The position numbers and the translations under genes were made by a program. Positions 47,305 through 59,446 of a stretch of DNA of 64,000 nucleotides are shown here, piece after piece; position 1 is the stretch's first letter; every line of letters begins with the position of its first letter. The notes under the pieces are model-generated. The model worked only from the letters and a program-made list of their open reading frames with translations, was not told the DNA's origin and made no database searches. Source of the DNA: Pestalotiopsis fici W106-1 (lineage: Eukaryota; Ascomycota; Sordariomycetes; Amphisphaeriales; Sporocadaceae); assembly GCF_000516985.1 (NCBI RefSeq), contig NW_006917098.1, positions 1,984,001 through 2,048,000 on the forward strand, in the 5' to 3' direction.

Positions 47305-50300
47305 TTTGCTATATTTTATTCTTGCCTGCTACGCAAGCACGATTTTAAATCTTTTGAGAGGACGCAACAAGGCTGGGCGCTATGACAAGTGTCAGAGGGG
47401 GGAAATTTTAAAAAAAGAGGCGGTAATGGACGCCGGTGTGCTTGGAGATGGACCCTAGAATTCAGAATGGAGCGGGAATGGGGGGGCTTTGATGGGTCGG
47501 GTCTAGGAGAGGGGTTGCCAGACGTTACTTGATTGTCAGAATCAAGCAGGCGTCGAAGCCGTGTGCGTAGTGAAGAGGGCAACGCGCGTGGAGGACCAGC
47601 ACCAGCTTTGCGGGCAAAGAGCCTGAAGGGCTTTGGCCTGGCCTGGGGGAGTGAGTGGGGTGTGAGCGAATAGAGTCAGAGTGAGCGAGCCGTAGGCCAC
47701 GCGGATGCGACAGTGTTGCGGCTGGCTTCTGGTTGGGCACTCAGACAGGCCGACGGCTGAGAGGTGCAGCGCCGTTCTTCCGCCCGTTCTGTCGGTTTCG
47801 AGCAGACAGACAACAAGGTTGTCTTGCACAAGTGGCTCAAGGGAGAGGAGGGGATATGTGTGCGCGCGTTCGTGCGGTGAGAGCACAACCAACGACGACA
47901 GCAGCAGCACGATTGGATGAGGTAAGACGAGGTCAGGTAACGATGAATGATGGGGAGTGTGGTGGCTTGTTTGTATCAGGTGAATGGTCCCAGGTGGTAA
48001 GTTTTGAAATGGTCGGTGGGCAAAGTGTTACTCACTACCTGTCAAAGAGAAGATGCGCTCCAGTCGTTTTGCAGGGCAAGGGGCCTTCAAGGTGGTGCTT
48101 TCAGTTGTTTCCGAGGCTCTCACGAGTCGCGGGCCTGAAGGAGGAGCTGGAGCCAAGTGGACGGGGATGATGAATCGAATGCACAAGCTTGTCGCCTGTC
48201 CTTCAACTCGATACTACTAGTCGCGAGACGAAGGACCCCCAAGTGGCACCCTGGCTGAAGGAATGGGCAGGCGAGAAAAAGACCCTTACTGGTCAGTAGG
48301 TAGGCAAGTTAGGTGATGATGGATGAGATTGATGGTGTGGGTTTTTTTGCGTTGCGCCCGGAGTCTTGGGAACTGATTGCGCGCCTATGACGGGCCCTGG
48401 AAGCACATGGGAGTCAAACTCAAAAAAAAGAAGAATCGCAGCCCCGCGTCGAGAAGCGAAAAAAAAAAAAGACAAGCGCCCGGCTGACGAAACTAGTAGT
48501 AGGTCTAGTTCACAAAATACACGAACCTCTTTTATTCTAATTTTCTCTTCTCCGTCCTCAACTTTTCTGTTTATCCCTTTCAAGCACAACAATGAGGCAC
48601 GGTTCAAGACAAGAATTTGACGAAGAAATGGAACCCAGCCTTCGATCAATGGGGCTCGGGCTCGGGGGACTTGGGTGGCCCTGGACTGACTTTTGACAGA
48701 GGCGAGAGAAGGAGTGAGAGTGAGAGCAGTACACGCTAATAGCTGTACTGCGGGGTGGCCCCTCGACCTAGGAGACATGTTGAGCCGGATCGACTTTTTG
48801 GTGCCTTTCGTTACCAAAAGAATCAACCATCAAATCAGCCAGCCAGCCAGCCTGTGACTCCCTCGTTGCTCTGAGATACCATGAGAGCCCAGTTACTGCA
48901 CCCCAGTATCATCAGGGTCGATCCGCCGAGGTTGTACACCGTGAGCAACTCTCCTGTCCCAGACTGTCTCGCCGGCAGAAACTCTCCTTATACACCCGCC
49001 TATTTTCCACGTCCGCCCCAACCAAGGACGCGGTGTCGACTTACACGGGATCAGCTCCATCCTGGCACACGTCAAGCGGCTGTAAACCGTTGTTGGTCTT
49101 GGTGGGATGTAGTGTTACTTGAACACCCATACCGGCTCTTCAGGTTCCATTTGTCTTCTGTTTCTCTTTCCCATGATACCTGCTCGGTCTTTTGCTCACT
49201 CTACGCCAACATTTTGGGTCTGCTTCTACAGTTTTTTTCCAACCTCTAGCCTTGCTCGTATGATCGATCGTCTCTCCAGGCTCCGGGGATTCGCAATCAT
49301 GGCACGCAACGCCAAGTGGGAATTTTGGGATGCGGTGCCATCGCCTTGCTCACAGAATATCTATATAACATCCTGCACGGCTCAGTGATCGGCACCCGAT
49401 GTCCTCCCTCTTTCCCGATTCTGCGCATAGAATCCTGTACGCCGCTGGTCCAGACCGACCCAAAATCACCACTGAGCATCTCTTGGTTACATCACATTGT
49501 TCTCCATTCTCCTGTCGAGGCAAGACAGCCGTGGATTATGATGAATAATGGCAATGTCAGTGCCATCCTGCCGACCACGCAGCGAGTCATGAATCATTCT
49601 TGACTTGGCTGCCTGCGGCCGTGTCTTGGGAATTTGATATTTGACAAGTTGACAACTAACACTTTAGAGCAAACGGCTTTAATTTTTAGCAGCTTCTCAA
49701 GCGTCAGATGGGCAATGCTCAATTCCAGTTGAGAGGTTTTCTCTTTAGCGCCGGATCCATCACAAAACGTCCAACAATTTTATTGCGGGCTCCTTGCAGG
49801 GAATGAAGGCGAAGCTGAATTTCTTGTCATCCGCCTGCCTGCCTAGATTTCTCGACAAGGAACCGCAGCGTAAGCATATACCAAACTTTGTTGTATCTGT
49901 GCAAGCCGAGTGTACTGGGATTGCCCGAGGATCAAAGAGCTCTTTGTTGTACAATGTATCACGGTATTGCGCAAGCCCTTTCTTTCAATTGTTATTACGA
50001 TGGCCTCCGAACCGCGGTCCACCCCACGTGGATACTCACAAGAAGCTACGCTACATGTGCATAGCTCCCGACTGTGGTGGATAGGTAAACAGCGAATACT
50101 TGAACATGTCCTGGTTAGCCAGATCACGCGGGCGTCTCTTAGTTACTAGTTCCGTTCATGGCGACAAAAACCAACGCCAGACTTCTTCTCGAAGCCTGTC
50201 AAGTCAACGAACAATGCCGCGGCCAGAGGCGAGGAGGACGGTTCAATCTCGAATCTGCAGGTGGGGTATATACCCAATTTGTAGGCACGCCGACGTCATA

Positions 50301-51646
50301 ACGCCCCGGAAATATTCGTCATAAGGTAACACCAACAGCAGCACGTCTCAATTCATCCTACCATAGTACACGCATGAACAGGGGGCCCAGTTACCCTGAC
50401 CAACAGTCAGATATTGTCTACAGTGCAAAATCGCACAGTACACTACAGATTAATGATAGCTCCACATTGATAGGTCACAATCAAATGGCCGATTGCATCG
50501 CGGCTATGAATATTCCAGTCATATCATCAACTGCTCTCCCTTTCGACGCCGAGCTTTCGTGATGAATAAGTCCTGTAATCATTGTGCACATTTTTTGTAT
50601 TCCAGCATCACTTCTTCCTAGGCAGCTAGTAGGACGCCAATTGCCAAAATATACTGGAACTTCTCAGCAATACTCCACTCCACGGCGATTCCCGACGGCC
50701 ATGGCATTGGGCTTCCGAGCAGTTATATCACGGTTCCATGTTGTATGTGCCCAATCATAAGTCTGTACAATATAGGTCGCGCGAGGACACGAATGGCGCA
50801 CAGCCCATATAAAAGAATACGAGAATCACGCCACAAAATGCATAAATTGATGGCTGTCTAGTTGTCAAAATAAAGGGTTCGATGTACTTTGCGACAAATT
50901 CCCCCCTGACGACCACCTTTCAAGCACGATCCTCCAGATCATCAGGGCAACAAAAGACTGTCAGCCAGCAGCATGGTTCTTTGCATACCCTAGAAAACAC
51001 CGACAGTTCTTGGACGACGACCGTCAGCTCGTCGGTAATAAGCCAAGCCGCGATAAATAGCCTTATTTCCGGACCGAACTCGCTCCCTTTTTGGTGCTTG
51101 CTCGTTCGGAAAAAAGAATTTGAGGACATATATCACAGCTATGCATTGCATAGATGCAAATCTGCAGCTCCAAAAACCTGTTTTCGTTCTTCCTGAACCA
51201 ACAGATGCCCAGTACCAGCATAACTCCACCTTGCTTCGCAGCTTGTATTGGCCTGTCGTATGTTTGATGTGTATAACATGACTTATGACAGTGGGCAAAA
51301 AAAGAAATACCGAGTGTATCATTCGCCGACTCCCAAGCCCGAGTTGCATTGTTGGCAGCACGCGTATGTAGCCAGCACAGAAAGCCTGCGTTTCCTACCG
51401 GCAATGCCACGTGCCGACTGCCCATTGCGATCCAGGCAATCCAATGACCATACAAAGATCAATCAGCACGGTCATATTCTTCCTGCTGATACGCCGCCTT
51501 TATCCCAATCCATGACTGATACACATACAATTTGCATATATTCTTCTATTCTGCGGAGGAGGAAAACAACGGAACAAATTTTTGTCCCCGTGAATGTTTT
51601 GAATCAAATCGTCGCAACAATGCTTTCAATTTGCGCTCATCATAGA
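47305..51646. other. 4.3-kb intergenic region upstream of ypd1
   Basis: The longest gap in the window. It holds the ypd1 promoter and the 3' end of the DUF3984 gene. The frames present (for example 48293-48826 minus and 47542-47910 minus) are low in complexity or lack ATGs and match nothing I know. Purine/pyrimidine-rich tracts occur at 48420-48480, and a cagc tandem near 48836-48853. An undetected non-coding RNA or a small spliced gene cannot be excluded. Confidence 0.4.
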
Positions 51647-52789
51647 TCATAGGAGCACCTTTGAGGCAACGCTTAACAACCAAGCAGCATCGTTCCAACC
51701 ACCTTCATCAGCCTTTGGAGGAGGTATTCGAGGTTCTGCGCCAGCCGCGACACCACCAAGCTGCCTGCTGCTTGACGTTCGAGAAATGAAAATCTCTCCC
51801 TCTTCTCCATCAGAATCTTCGCCTTCACCATTGTCAGACTCTTCTTGTTCCTCTACTGAGAAAAGAGACCAGCCAATCAAATTGCCCATCCAACCCGTGC
51901 CGGTGCTTTCACGCTTGACCAGCCTCCTGACGGTTGCCTCATCCGCCTGTGATGTATCTACTTCGATAGCTTCGAGTTTCTCGTCCAAGCCTACAAAGTC
52001 CGGGCCTTGAGTATATTCGTCGGAAATGAAAATCTCCTGGTTAAAGTAGCTTTCGTCTAATTGATCTCTGAGCGGCGACCGCGCAGTATTTCTGCTCCCT
52101 TTTCTGCTGTGCGAGCGGCTGCCCAGACGACTGCTGGGTTGTGTAGTAATTTCATCAATGGCCAGACTACCGCGACGGCTCTCACGTCGACTGGCCAGTT
52201 CTCTCTCTCGGGCCAGCTCCCGCGCATAGGCCTCTTCGTCGGCGTCCCGTAGTCCCGCGAGGCTGGTGGAGCTCTGGCGGGTGGCCAGCCAAGCCTGGCC
52301 CTTGGACTCGCGCATTTCCGTGCTGATCAGGGCCCCCGTCCGCAACATCCAGTCGCTGTCGTTGCGGTCCTCTATCGACAGTGATGTAGCTTCCTCTTTC
52401 CTCCGCCGCGATGTCGGAGTCAAGGCGCCCGTGCCTGAGCCTCTGTGATGATGCTGCTGTCCATGTCCTCCCGTGAAGCCCGCCAGATGCGAAGCCGATT
52501 TGCTCTTGCTCAGCACTTCGGGCTTGGGACCGTGCACCGAGGAACGGCGGCTACGGGAGCGTGCATCGATGGGAGAGCGAGACAACAACCTGGGCGTAGT
52601 GGGAGCAGATTTGCCCTGAAGGTAGGAGACATTGTACTCCAGTGGTGACGCAACGAACTCGGGCAGGGCGTCGGGATCTGTAAGGGGTAGCTTCGAGGTG
52701 AGGGGGGCCAAAGTCAAGTGGTTGAGATTGGTTGAGGAGCGGTTCTGTCTCCGAGCTTGGCTGGAATGCTGCTTATAGGCGACGTCCAT
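51647..52789 (-). CDS. DUF3984-type fungal protein
   Basis: A single exon. The chosen ATG at 52789 starts MDVAYKQHSSQARRQNRS, followed by STNLNHLTLAPLTSKLPL, the conserved opening of this family, giving 380 aa. The frame is open upstream to 52864 (MKFKPTVNF), which would add 25 residues that look like leader sequence. The middle is rich in Ser and Arg with SRSRRSS and RKGSRNTARS, likely phosphorylation targets. Conserved parts are SDWMLRTGALISTEMRESKG, FVGLDEKLEAIE, and GWMGNLIGWSLFSVEE followed by an acidic stretch. The protein ends WNDAAWLLSVASKVLL. Function is unknown. The gene shares a 650-nt divergent gap with ELP1. Confidence 0.83.
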   Translation of the reverse strand: MDVAYKQHSSQARRQNRSSTNLNHLTLAPLTSKLPLTDPDALPEFVASPLEYNVSYLQGKSAPTTPRLLSRSPIDARSRSRRSSVHGPKPEVLSKSKSASHLAGFTGGHGQQHHHRGSGTGALTPTSRRRKEEATSLSIEDRNDSDWMLRTGALISTEMRESKGQAWLATRQSSTSLAGLRDADEEAYARELARERELASRRESRRGSLAIDEITTQPSSRLGSRSHSRKGSRNTARSPLRDQLDESYFNQEIFISDEYTQGPDFVGLDEKLEAIEVDTSQADEATVRRLVKRESTGTGWMGNLIGWSLFSVEEQEESDNGEGEDSDGEEGEIFISRTSSSRQLGGVAAGAEPRIPPPKADEGGWNDAAWLLSVASKVLL

Positions 52790-53439
52790 GATGAAGTATT
52801 GTTTTTTTTCAGGCTGGGAATCTATTCCCAGACTATTAAAGTTGACAGTCGGTTTGAACTTCAATTGATGAAGAGATAAATTTGAATGCTGTTAGTAGTC
52901 AAAATAAATGGGACTTGTATTGAATTCCAAGACAAAGAAGAAGAAAACGATGGGGTCAAGCTCGAACGAGGTCGACAGATCTGGGGCAAGACGCCAATTT
53001 GATGGGGTGATGGGGAATTTTAGTGGCTGCAGATCGGTGACAGGGATAAAGGGAGAGGAGCTCTGGTCTGGGGCCGGGGAAGCTGAAAAGCTAAGGCCCT
53101 TTTCGGGCCCCTCGATGAGCTTCTGCCCAATGAGCATGGCGCCAACCACGTTGCTAAACTTTTTCGTGCTTCCGTCCTCCGCCGATGGAGGCCCTGGACT
53201 TTGCCTTGCCCAGGGTACATACCTAGGCCCGAAGAAAAAAACCACCTCGGACTGTGTGGGTACACCCCGTCATCGGCAATTCTCACAGTGCCAGGCCGCG
53301 CATCTCGCACCCGCAAAATTCTATCAGGCTTTTGCAGCCGCCAAGGCCAGTCAAGTGCTGTTTGTGCGGTATACTATCTGGGTATCACATGGTGGCCGCC
53401 ACCAGAATAAATAGATAGATACACTCAAGATCACCAAGG
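52790..53439. promoter_or_regulatory. Divergent promoter region of DUF3984 gene and ELP1
   Basis: 650 nt between the two start codons. A 168-codon plus-strand frame (52908-53414) overlaps the leaders but is not protein-like along its length. No specific regulator site was recognised. Confidence 0.35.
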
Positions 53440-56400
53440 ATGCGCAACTTGAGGAGTATTCACTATGATGCCTGGCGGCCCCCGACCGACCAAGTCGGCG
53501 CCGAGCCTCCCACGGCCTGCTGTTGGGACCCGGCCAAAGACGAGGTCCTGGCCGCCTTTGGCCCCTCTGAGAAGGATGGCTACATCCGGCTGGTCAGGCT
53601 CTCGGAGCATGTGACTAGCGCAAAGCAAGAACACTCCAAGATGTAAGTTTCACAATACTCTTGCTGTCAGCTGGGGATTCTAGACCTTTTCAATCACGCG
53701 AGTGCATTTGCTCACACGACTATACTCTAGCGAACACAATCAGATCGCATCATGGGAGGCCCTCAGTCCAAACCCAGACCTCGAAGTGGACCGCATCGTG
53801 AGTCTACATCACTTTAGTGACACTCTGTCGTCTGTCTTGGTCCTAGAAGGAGGCGACATCGTGCTCGTCAAGGAGTACGATAATCCTGAAGATGGCGTCC
53901 ATATTGAAATTATGGGCTCCATCGATGAGGGCATCACGGCCGCCAGCTGGTCTCCGGACGAAGAACTTCTGGCCATATCGACCAAGGCACAGACCGTGGT
54001 CTTCATGAGCAGGAGCTTTGAAGGCATTACGGATGCTACCATGACTGCGGAAGACCTCAAGTTGTCCAAGCAGGTATCCGTCGGCTGGGGTAAGAAGGAG
54101 ACTCAGTTTCAGGGCAGAGGCGCCAAGGCGCTCAGAGATCCTACCATTCCCGAGAAGGTCGATGAGGGAGTCCTCAGCTCACAGGACGATGGGCGCGTCA
54201 CAATCAGCTGGCGTGGTGACGGCGCATATGTGTCCATCAACACCACTGAACCCGGTAGCAGACGAGTTATCCGCGTTTATTCGAGGGACGGTGTCCTTGA
54301 CAGCGTCAGCGAGGCTGTGGATGGCATGGAAGGAGCTCTAAGCTGGCGTCCATCGGGCAATTTGATCGCAGGTGTTCAGAGGAAGGGCAATGGAATCGAC
54401 GTCATCTTCTTTGAGAGAAATGGACTCAGGCACGGCGAATTCCCGCTGCGGGCACTGGAGGGAAGAGATCTCTCAGTTGACCAAATTGGCCTCTCCTGGA
54501 ACTCTGACTCTACTGTGCTTGCCATTACATTTGACGACCGGATACAGTTCTGGACCACTGGCAACTACCATTGGTACCTCAAGCAGGAAATCATTACGGG
54601 GAGCAAGTCGAAAGGCTTCGAATGGCACCCGGAAAAGCCGCTGCGTTTTACTCTTGCATTGACAGGTAAGCAATCATATATCGACTCTCTTCTTCATTCT
54701 TCGCCTACATTGTTTGTCTGTTCCTAGCATGGGTTGAATTAACCGTATTATAGACAAAATAATACTGGGCGAATATGTCTTTACCATATCTAGGGGGTCT
54801 CTTGCGCCACCATATGATCATGGAGCCGTTGCAGTCATTGATGGTAGAAACTTGAAAATCACCGCATTCAAAACGGCAAATGTACCACCCCCAATGGCCT
54901 TGTTTGAATTGGAAGCAAAGACCGCCATTGTTGATGTCAGCTTCTCTCCCGATCACACTTACATGTCTGTTCTTCACCAGTCTGGTGTGGATTTATACCA
55001 GTGGCAATTAAAGGGCCAAAGATCGTTGCGCCCGGATCTCAAGGCCTCTGTAATCTTCGATGCGCCGTTGTACGACATGACAGCACTGGTCAGCGCCGTA
55101 GATGTCAATGGAAGCGTCACAGTTCTAGGACATGGCCTCCATCCGGAACTACAACATTTTGCGTTTGACGCCTCATCCGGACTATTCGCCGCCTTGAATC
55201 GGACAAAGGCAGACTCCATCATAGGATTCTCGAGCTATCATGAGAATGAGCAAGAGTCGGGGCTCATTTTCCAAGACTACCGGCGCCGCTTTCACATGCT
55301 CCATACCGACGGAACTCATTCTGAATTCCTGCTCAGCCCTACAACGCCCCATCTCTCGGTCCAACTCCCCTGGTTCACACCCGTTCGAACTGAATCCACC
55401 CTGGGAAAAATTGCAGTGTACGGGTTGTCGAGAAACGGGCATCTATATGCCAACAACCGATTGCTGGTGAAGAACTGCACTTCGTATCTCGTTACACCCG
55501 ACCATGTGATTTTCACAACGACCAATCATCTTCTAAAGTTCATCCACCGAACCGATGACATTGACGGTGAGCAATATGTTCTCCCTATGAGTACTAGGCC
55601 TGCTAACATAAACTCAGGCTTGGAAGTTCCCGCCGACGATCCTGAAAAGGATGAGAGATGCCGCAGTATGGAGCGTGGTGCCAGGCTAATAACAGCCATG
55701 CCTAGTAATATGAGTCTAGTCTTGCAGATGCCGAGAGGTAATCTAGAGACGATTTACCCCAGGGCTATGGTTGTTGCTGGAATCCGCCAATTGATTGATG
55801 AGAAGAACTATGGCCGAGCTTTCACCTACGCCAGAACTCAACGGGTCGATATGAACATTCTCTACGACCATCAACCACAGCAATTCCTCGAAAACGTGTC
55901 CCTTTTCCTAGAGCAATTGGATGATATCACATATGTCGACCTTTTCCTCTCTGCTCTCCGGGAAGAGGATGTTACACAAACCATGTACGTCAACACGAAG
56001 CCTACCAAGGGGCAAGAGAACTCGCTGCAGAATGGTATCGAGATGACTTCTACCACAACTCCGTCAACGTCATCCAAAGTCAACACCGTTTGCGATGCCG
56101 TTCTAGAAAGCTTGAGGGCTTGCAAGGCTATTGACAATGGTACACTGCAAAACATTATAACAGCAAATGTGTGCAAGAACCCGCCAGCCCTGGAGGACGG
56201 GTTGTTGGTGGTTGCTAAACTGATGCAAGAAGATGAGCAGCTGTCCGAGAAGGCAGTTGAGCACATTTGCTTCTTGGCTGATGTCAACACACTATACGAT
56301 GAGGCCCTTGGTTTATACGATCTGGATTTGGCACTGCTCGTGGCACAACAAGGACAAAGAGACCCCCGAGAGTACCTCCCCTTTATGCAAGATCTGCACC

Positions 56401-57680
56401 AGCTCCCTGATCTTCGCCGAAAGTTTGCCATTGACAACCACCTGGCGCGGTATTCCAAGGCACTGGTACACTTGCAGTCCCTCAACGCCCACGAAGAAGC
56501 ACATGAGTATACTGTCAAGCACTCGCTCTACGCTGACGCACTGAAGCTTTATCGATATGATGCTTCCAACCTGGCCATCATCACCCGTCTCTACGCCAAG
56601 TTTCTCGAGTCTCGCTCCCGCTTTCGTGAGGCCGGCCTCACATACGAGTCTCTGCAGGACTATGCTGCTGCGACGCGCTCTTACCGCGCGGCTGGCGTCT
56701 CGTGTTGGCGTGAGGCGTTGTTCACGGCTTCACTGCAGCAACCTGCACTCTCCACAGAGGCACAAGCAGACCTGGCCACGGCGCTCGCCGATGCGCTGTA
56801 TGAAGCCAAGGATTACGCAGGTGCTGCCACCATTCAGCTCGAGCATCTCGCAAGCATCGAGACGGCCATTCGGTTCCTCTGCAAGGGCTATCAATTCGCC
56901 GAGGCTCTGCGCCTGACGGCTCTGCACGGCCGCCAGGATCTCTTGGAGTCCACCGTCGATCCCGGCCTCGCCGATGCTCTGGGATCCTCGACCGAGTTCC
57001 TGGCCGACTGCAAGGCTCAGCTCCGCGCCCAGGTTCCCCGCATCCTGGAGCTCCGACGCAAGGCGGCCGAGGACCCCCTGGCCTTTTACGAGGGCGAGCG
57101 AGCCGGAGGTGCCGACATCCCCGACGACGTCTCGGTCGCGGCCAGCTCGCGCGTCAGCACGTCGGCGTCCCTGTTCACGAGGTACACGGGCAAGGCCGGG
57201 TCCGTGGGCACGGTCGGCACGGGCGTGTCGAGGGCCACGAGCAAGAACCGCAAGAGGGAGGAGAAGAAGCGGGCCCGCGGCCGCAAGGGCACCGTCTACG
57301 AGGAGGAGTACCTGGTCAACTCGGTGCGGCGGCTGGTGGAGCGCGTCGAGGCGACCAAGGCCGAGATCGAGCGCCTCGTGTTTGGCCTGGTCCGCCGCGG
57401 CATGTTTGAGCGCGCCCGCACCGTCGAGGCCCTCATGCTCGAGGTCCTCGAGGGCTGCAAAAAGGCTGTCGGCGAGGTCTTTCCGCAGGCGGCCCAGCAG
57501 CAGCAGGACAAGCAGGCGGGGGCCGAGGAGGCAGGCGATGCCGAGGGTGTTGTTCCTGGCGAGGAGTGGAGACCCATGGGTGCCGATGCCGTACTGGCTG
57601 GCAATCTCGAGCAGAAGTGGAGGACGCAGCCGCCGCCAGCGGTGACCGCCATGGAGAGATTGAGTCTACTAGGTAGTTGA
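53440..57680 (+). CDS. elp1: Elongator complex subunit 1 (ELP1/IKI3)
   Basis: Four exons, 53440-53642, 53731-54665, 54754-55566 and 55618-57680, giving 1337 aa, the normal size. The start MRNLRSIHYDAW is typical. The N-terminal half is two WD40 propellers (GITAASWSPDEELLAI, ISWRGDGAYVSI, KGFEWHPEKPLRFTL). The C-terminal half is a TPR-like helical region (YRYDASNLAIITRLYAKFL, ESLQDYAAATRSYRAAG, FLCKGYQFAEALRLTALHGR). Near the end comes the basic tRNA-binding loop (KNRKREEKKRARGRKG) and the dimerisation helices. The complex modifies wobble uridines of tRNAs in the cytoplasm; Elp1 is its scaffold. Intron 3 (51 nt, branch gctaac) is a multiple of three with no stop, so retention would insert 17 residues before DDPEKDERCRSMERGA; splicing is preferred because it joins DDID to GLEVPADD. 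Confidence 0.96.
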
Positions 57681-58214
57681 GAAGGTTTTTGATAATAGAC
57701 GAATTAAAAGAGCAAAATATGATTGAAATTCTTTGGTCAAAATTCATGCGTGACACCGTCTACAAGCAAACGGTATAAATGAACATGAATCGAGGAACAG
57801 CCACGATGAAACTCTTGAGTCTATGTTGCTGAACGATCCGATACGTATACTCGGACTTAATCCGGAGTCTACCAGTTAACCATTGCCAAGTCTCGCGAGT
57901 ATCAGTCTTCTCGTAGGGCTGAGATATTTGGCTACTATGTCTCGAGCGAGACCCTTCAAAAGACATCTGGAACAAGTCCCCCGTGTCTCATTCAATTTGA
58001 CACATTTTGGAGCAAGACAGATCTCGGGCTGTACTGGTGAGGATTGAAGTATGCTTTCTCATTATACAAGGTACCAGATTGGTCGTTTTGTCTCGTTTTA
58101 GGCGGGATCTCCGTCTTATTTACAAATATGGTACAATTCATGCCCACCACATCTCTACAGCCGGTTTACGATTTTCTTCTCATGATTCCTCCCCCTTCAC
58201 CTCGTCATCAACTT
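57681..58214. other. Intergenic between convergent ELP1 and uL24m genes
   Basis: 534 nt holding the two 3' untranslated regions. AT-rich; no hairpin terminator or gene was seen. Confidence 0.35.
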
Positions 58215-59446
58215 TTACGACGAAGGTGGTTGTGTAGGGGCTTCGGCACTTGACTCGGGCGGTATTGACGATGCCGAGGGAGCAGTAGCAGCAATATCGC
58301 TAACACCGGCTGCGTTGAGCGTCCTCTCCCGGTTCTTGGCAATAACCCTGCCAATCTGCTCGAGCATCTCGGCCGTCAACCTCGGCTTGCCCTTCTTCTT
58401 CTTGCTGTCGCGCGTGGCGCGGTGGAGCTCCTGCAGCGGCGTGCGCATCGAGTCCATGAGGTAGACGCGGTCCTTTTCGGCCTGCTCGGCCGCCTCGCGG
58501 GCCGCAATGTACTCGGGCTCGTGCCGGGTACGGAAGCGCGAGTACTTGTTGCGCAGCTCGTCGAGCACAACCTCGGGCATGGGCGGACGCAGCAGCGTGG
58601 GCACAAAGGTGCGCTCCTCGACGTCGATACGCAGCGTGTCGATCTTGTGGTCCACGGCCTCCTTCTCCTGCCGCTCCGGCCACGGGATCGTCACGTTGAG
58701 GCCGGGCACGACGCGATCCCACTGCGACATACCCGTCACCTTGTCGAGCATGAAGTTAGAGTGTCGCAGCTGGTTGATGATGACGTCTTTTGTCTCATTG
58801 GTTTTTGGATCGCGGATCGGGTGAACTAGCCGGACGGCCGAGATGGGGATTGGGAGCTCGATGTTGATGGCTGGGGGCTTTCCCTCGCCCAGTAGGGCTA
58901 TTGGCATCCGCACATTTGACTATCATTTTGTTGTCAGTCTCCTGGACCATGTAGCTAGCTAGTACCGAAACACCAAGGAGATGGAATTGGTTCGCCTACC
59001 TTGTTGAGACCCTCAACTATGACCTCCATCTTTTCCTTTTGCAAATTTGTGATCTTGCCAATCTGGCCCTTATCCGGTCCCTCGAGCAGCACGACCCGAT
59101 CGCCCTCGACGAGGTTCAAGTTCTTGGCGCCGCCCAGCCAGGCGCACCGGGCCTCCTTCTGGTAGTCCTTCAAGTTCATGGACGTCTGGTACCGGGCCTC
59201 GGAGATGGCGCCGTGGACGCCGCTGCGCTCGCCAATGTTGACATTGGGGGCATTGGCGCCGAGGTTCCAGTCGTCCTTGATCGCCTGCTTGGCCCGGCCA
59301 TAATCCTCAGCTAGTTGTGCCCTTTGGTATTTGACCTCGTCCCGCTCCGAGAAGCGCTCCTTGTTCCAAGCCTGTCGGTCCCGCCCGGCCTTGCGCTTGG
59401 CCACGACGCGCTCGGCCGTGGCCACACGCTTGAGAATCTTTTGCAT
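58215..59446 (-). CDS. mrpl40: Mitochondrial large-subunit ribosomal protein uL24m (yeast Mrpl40)
   Basis: Two exons on the minus strand, 59446-59000 and 58919-58215, giving 383 aa. The ATG at 59446 starts MQKILKRVATAERVVAKRK, a basic amphipathic stretch fit for mitochondrial import and usual for fungal members. The frame is open upstream to 59809 and includes MAVARLSDRAPNQVRF, so a longer targeting sequence is possible but less likely. The KOW domain is clear: LNLVEGDRVVLLEGPDKGQI, then GKITNLQKEKMEVIVEGLNK, with the intron right after it. The C-terminal extension (PISAVRLVHPIRDPKTNETK, TFVPTLLRPPMPEVVLDELR) is typical of fungal mitochondrial uL24. It assembles early in the mitoribosome large subunit. 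Confidence 0.92.

Noticed and set aside
48293..48826. 177-codon minus-strand ORF upstream of ypd1
   Set aside because: Mixed low-complexity sequence with long Phe and Ser runs; no family signature.
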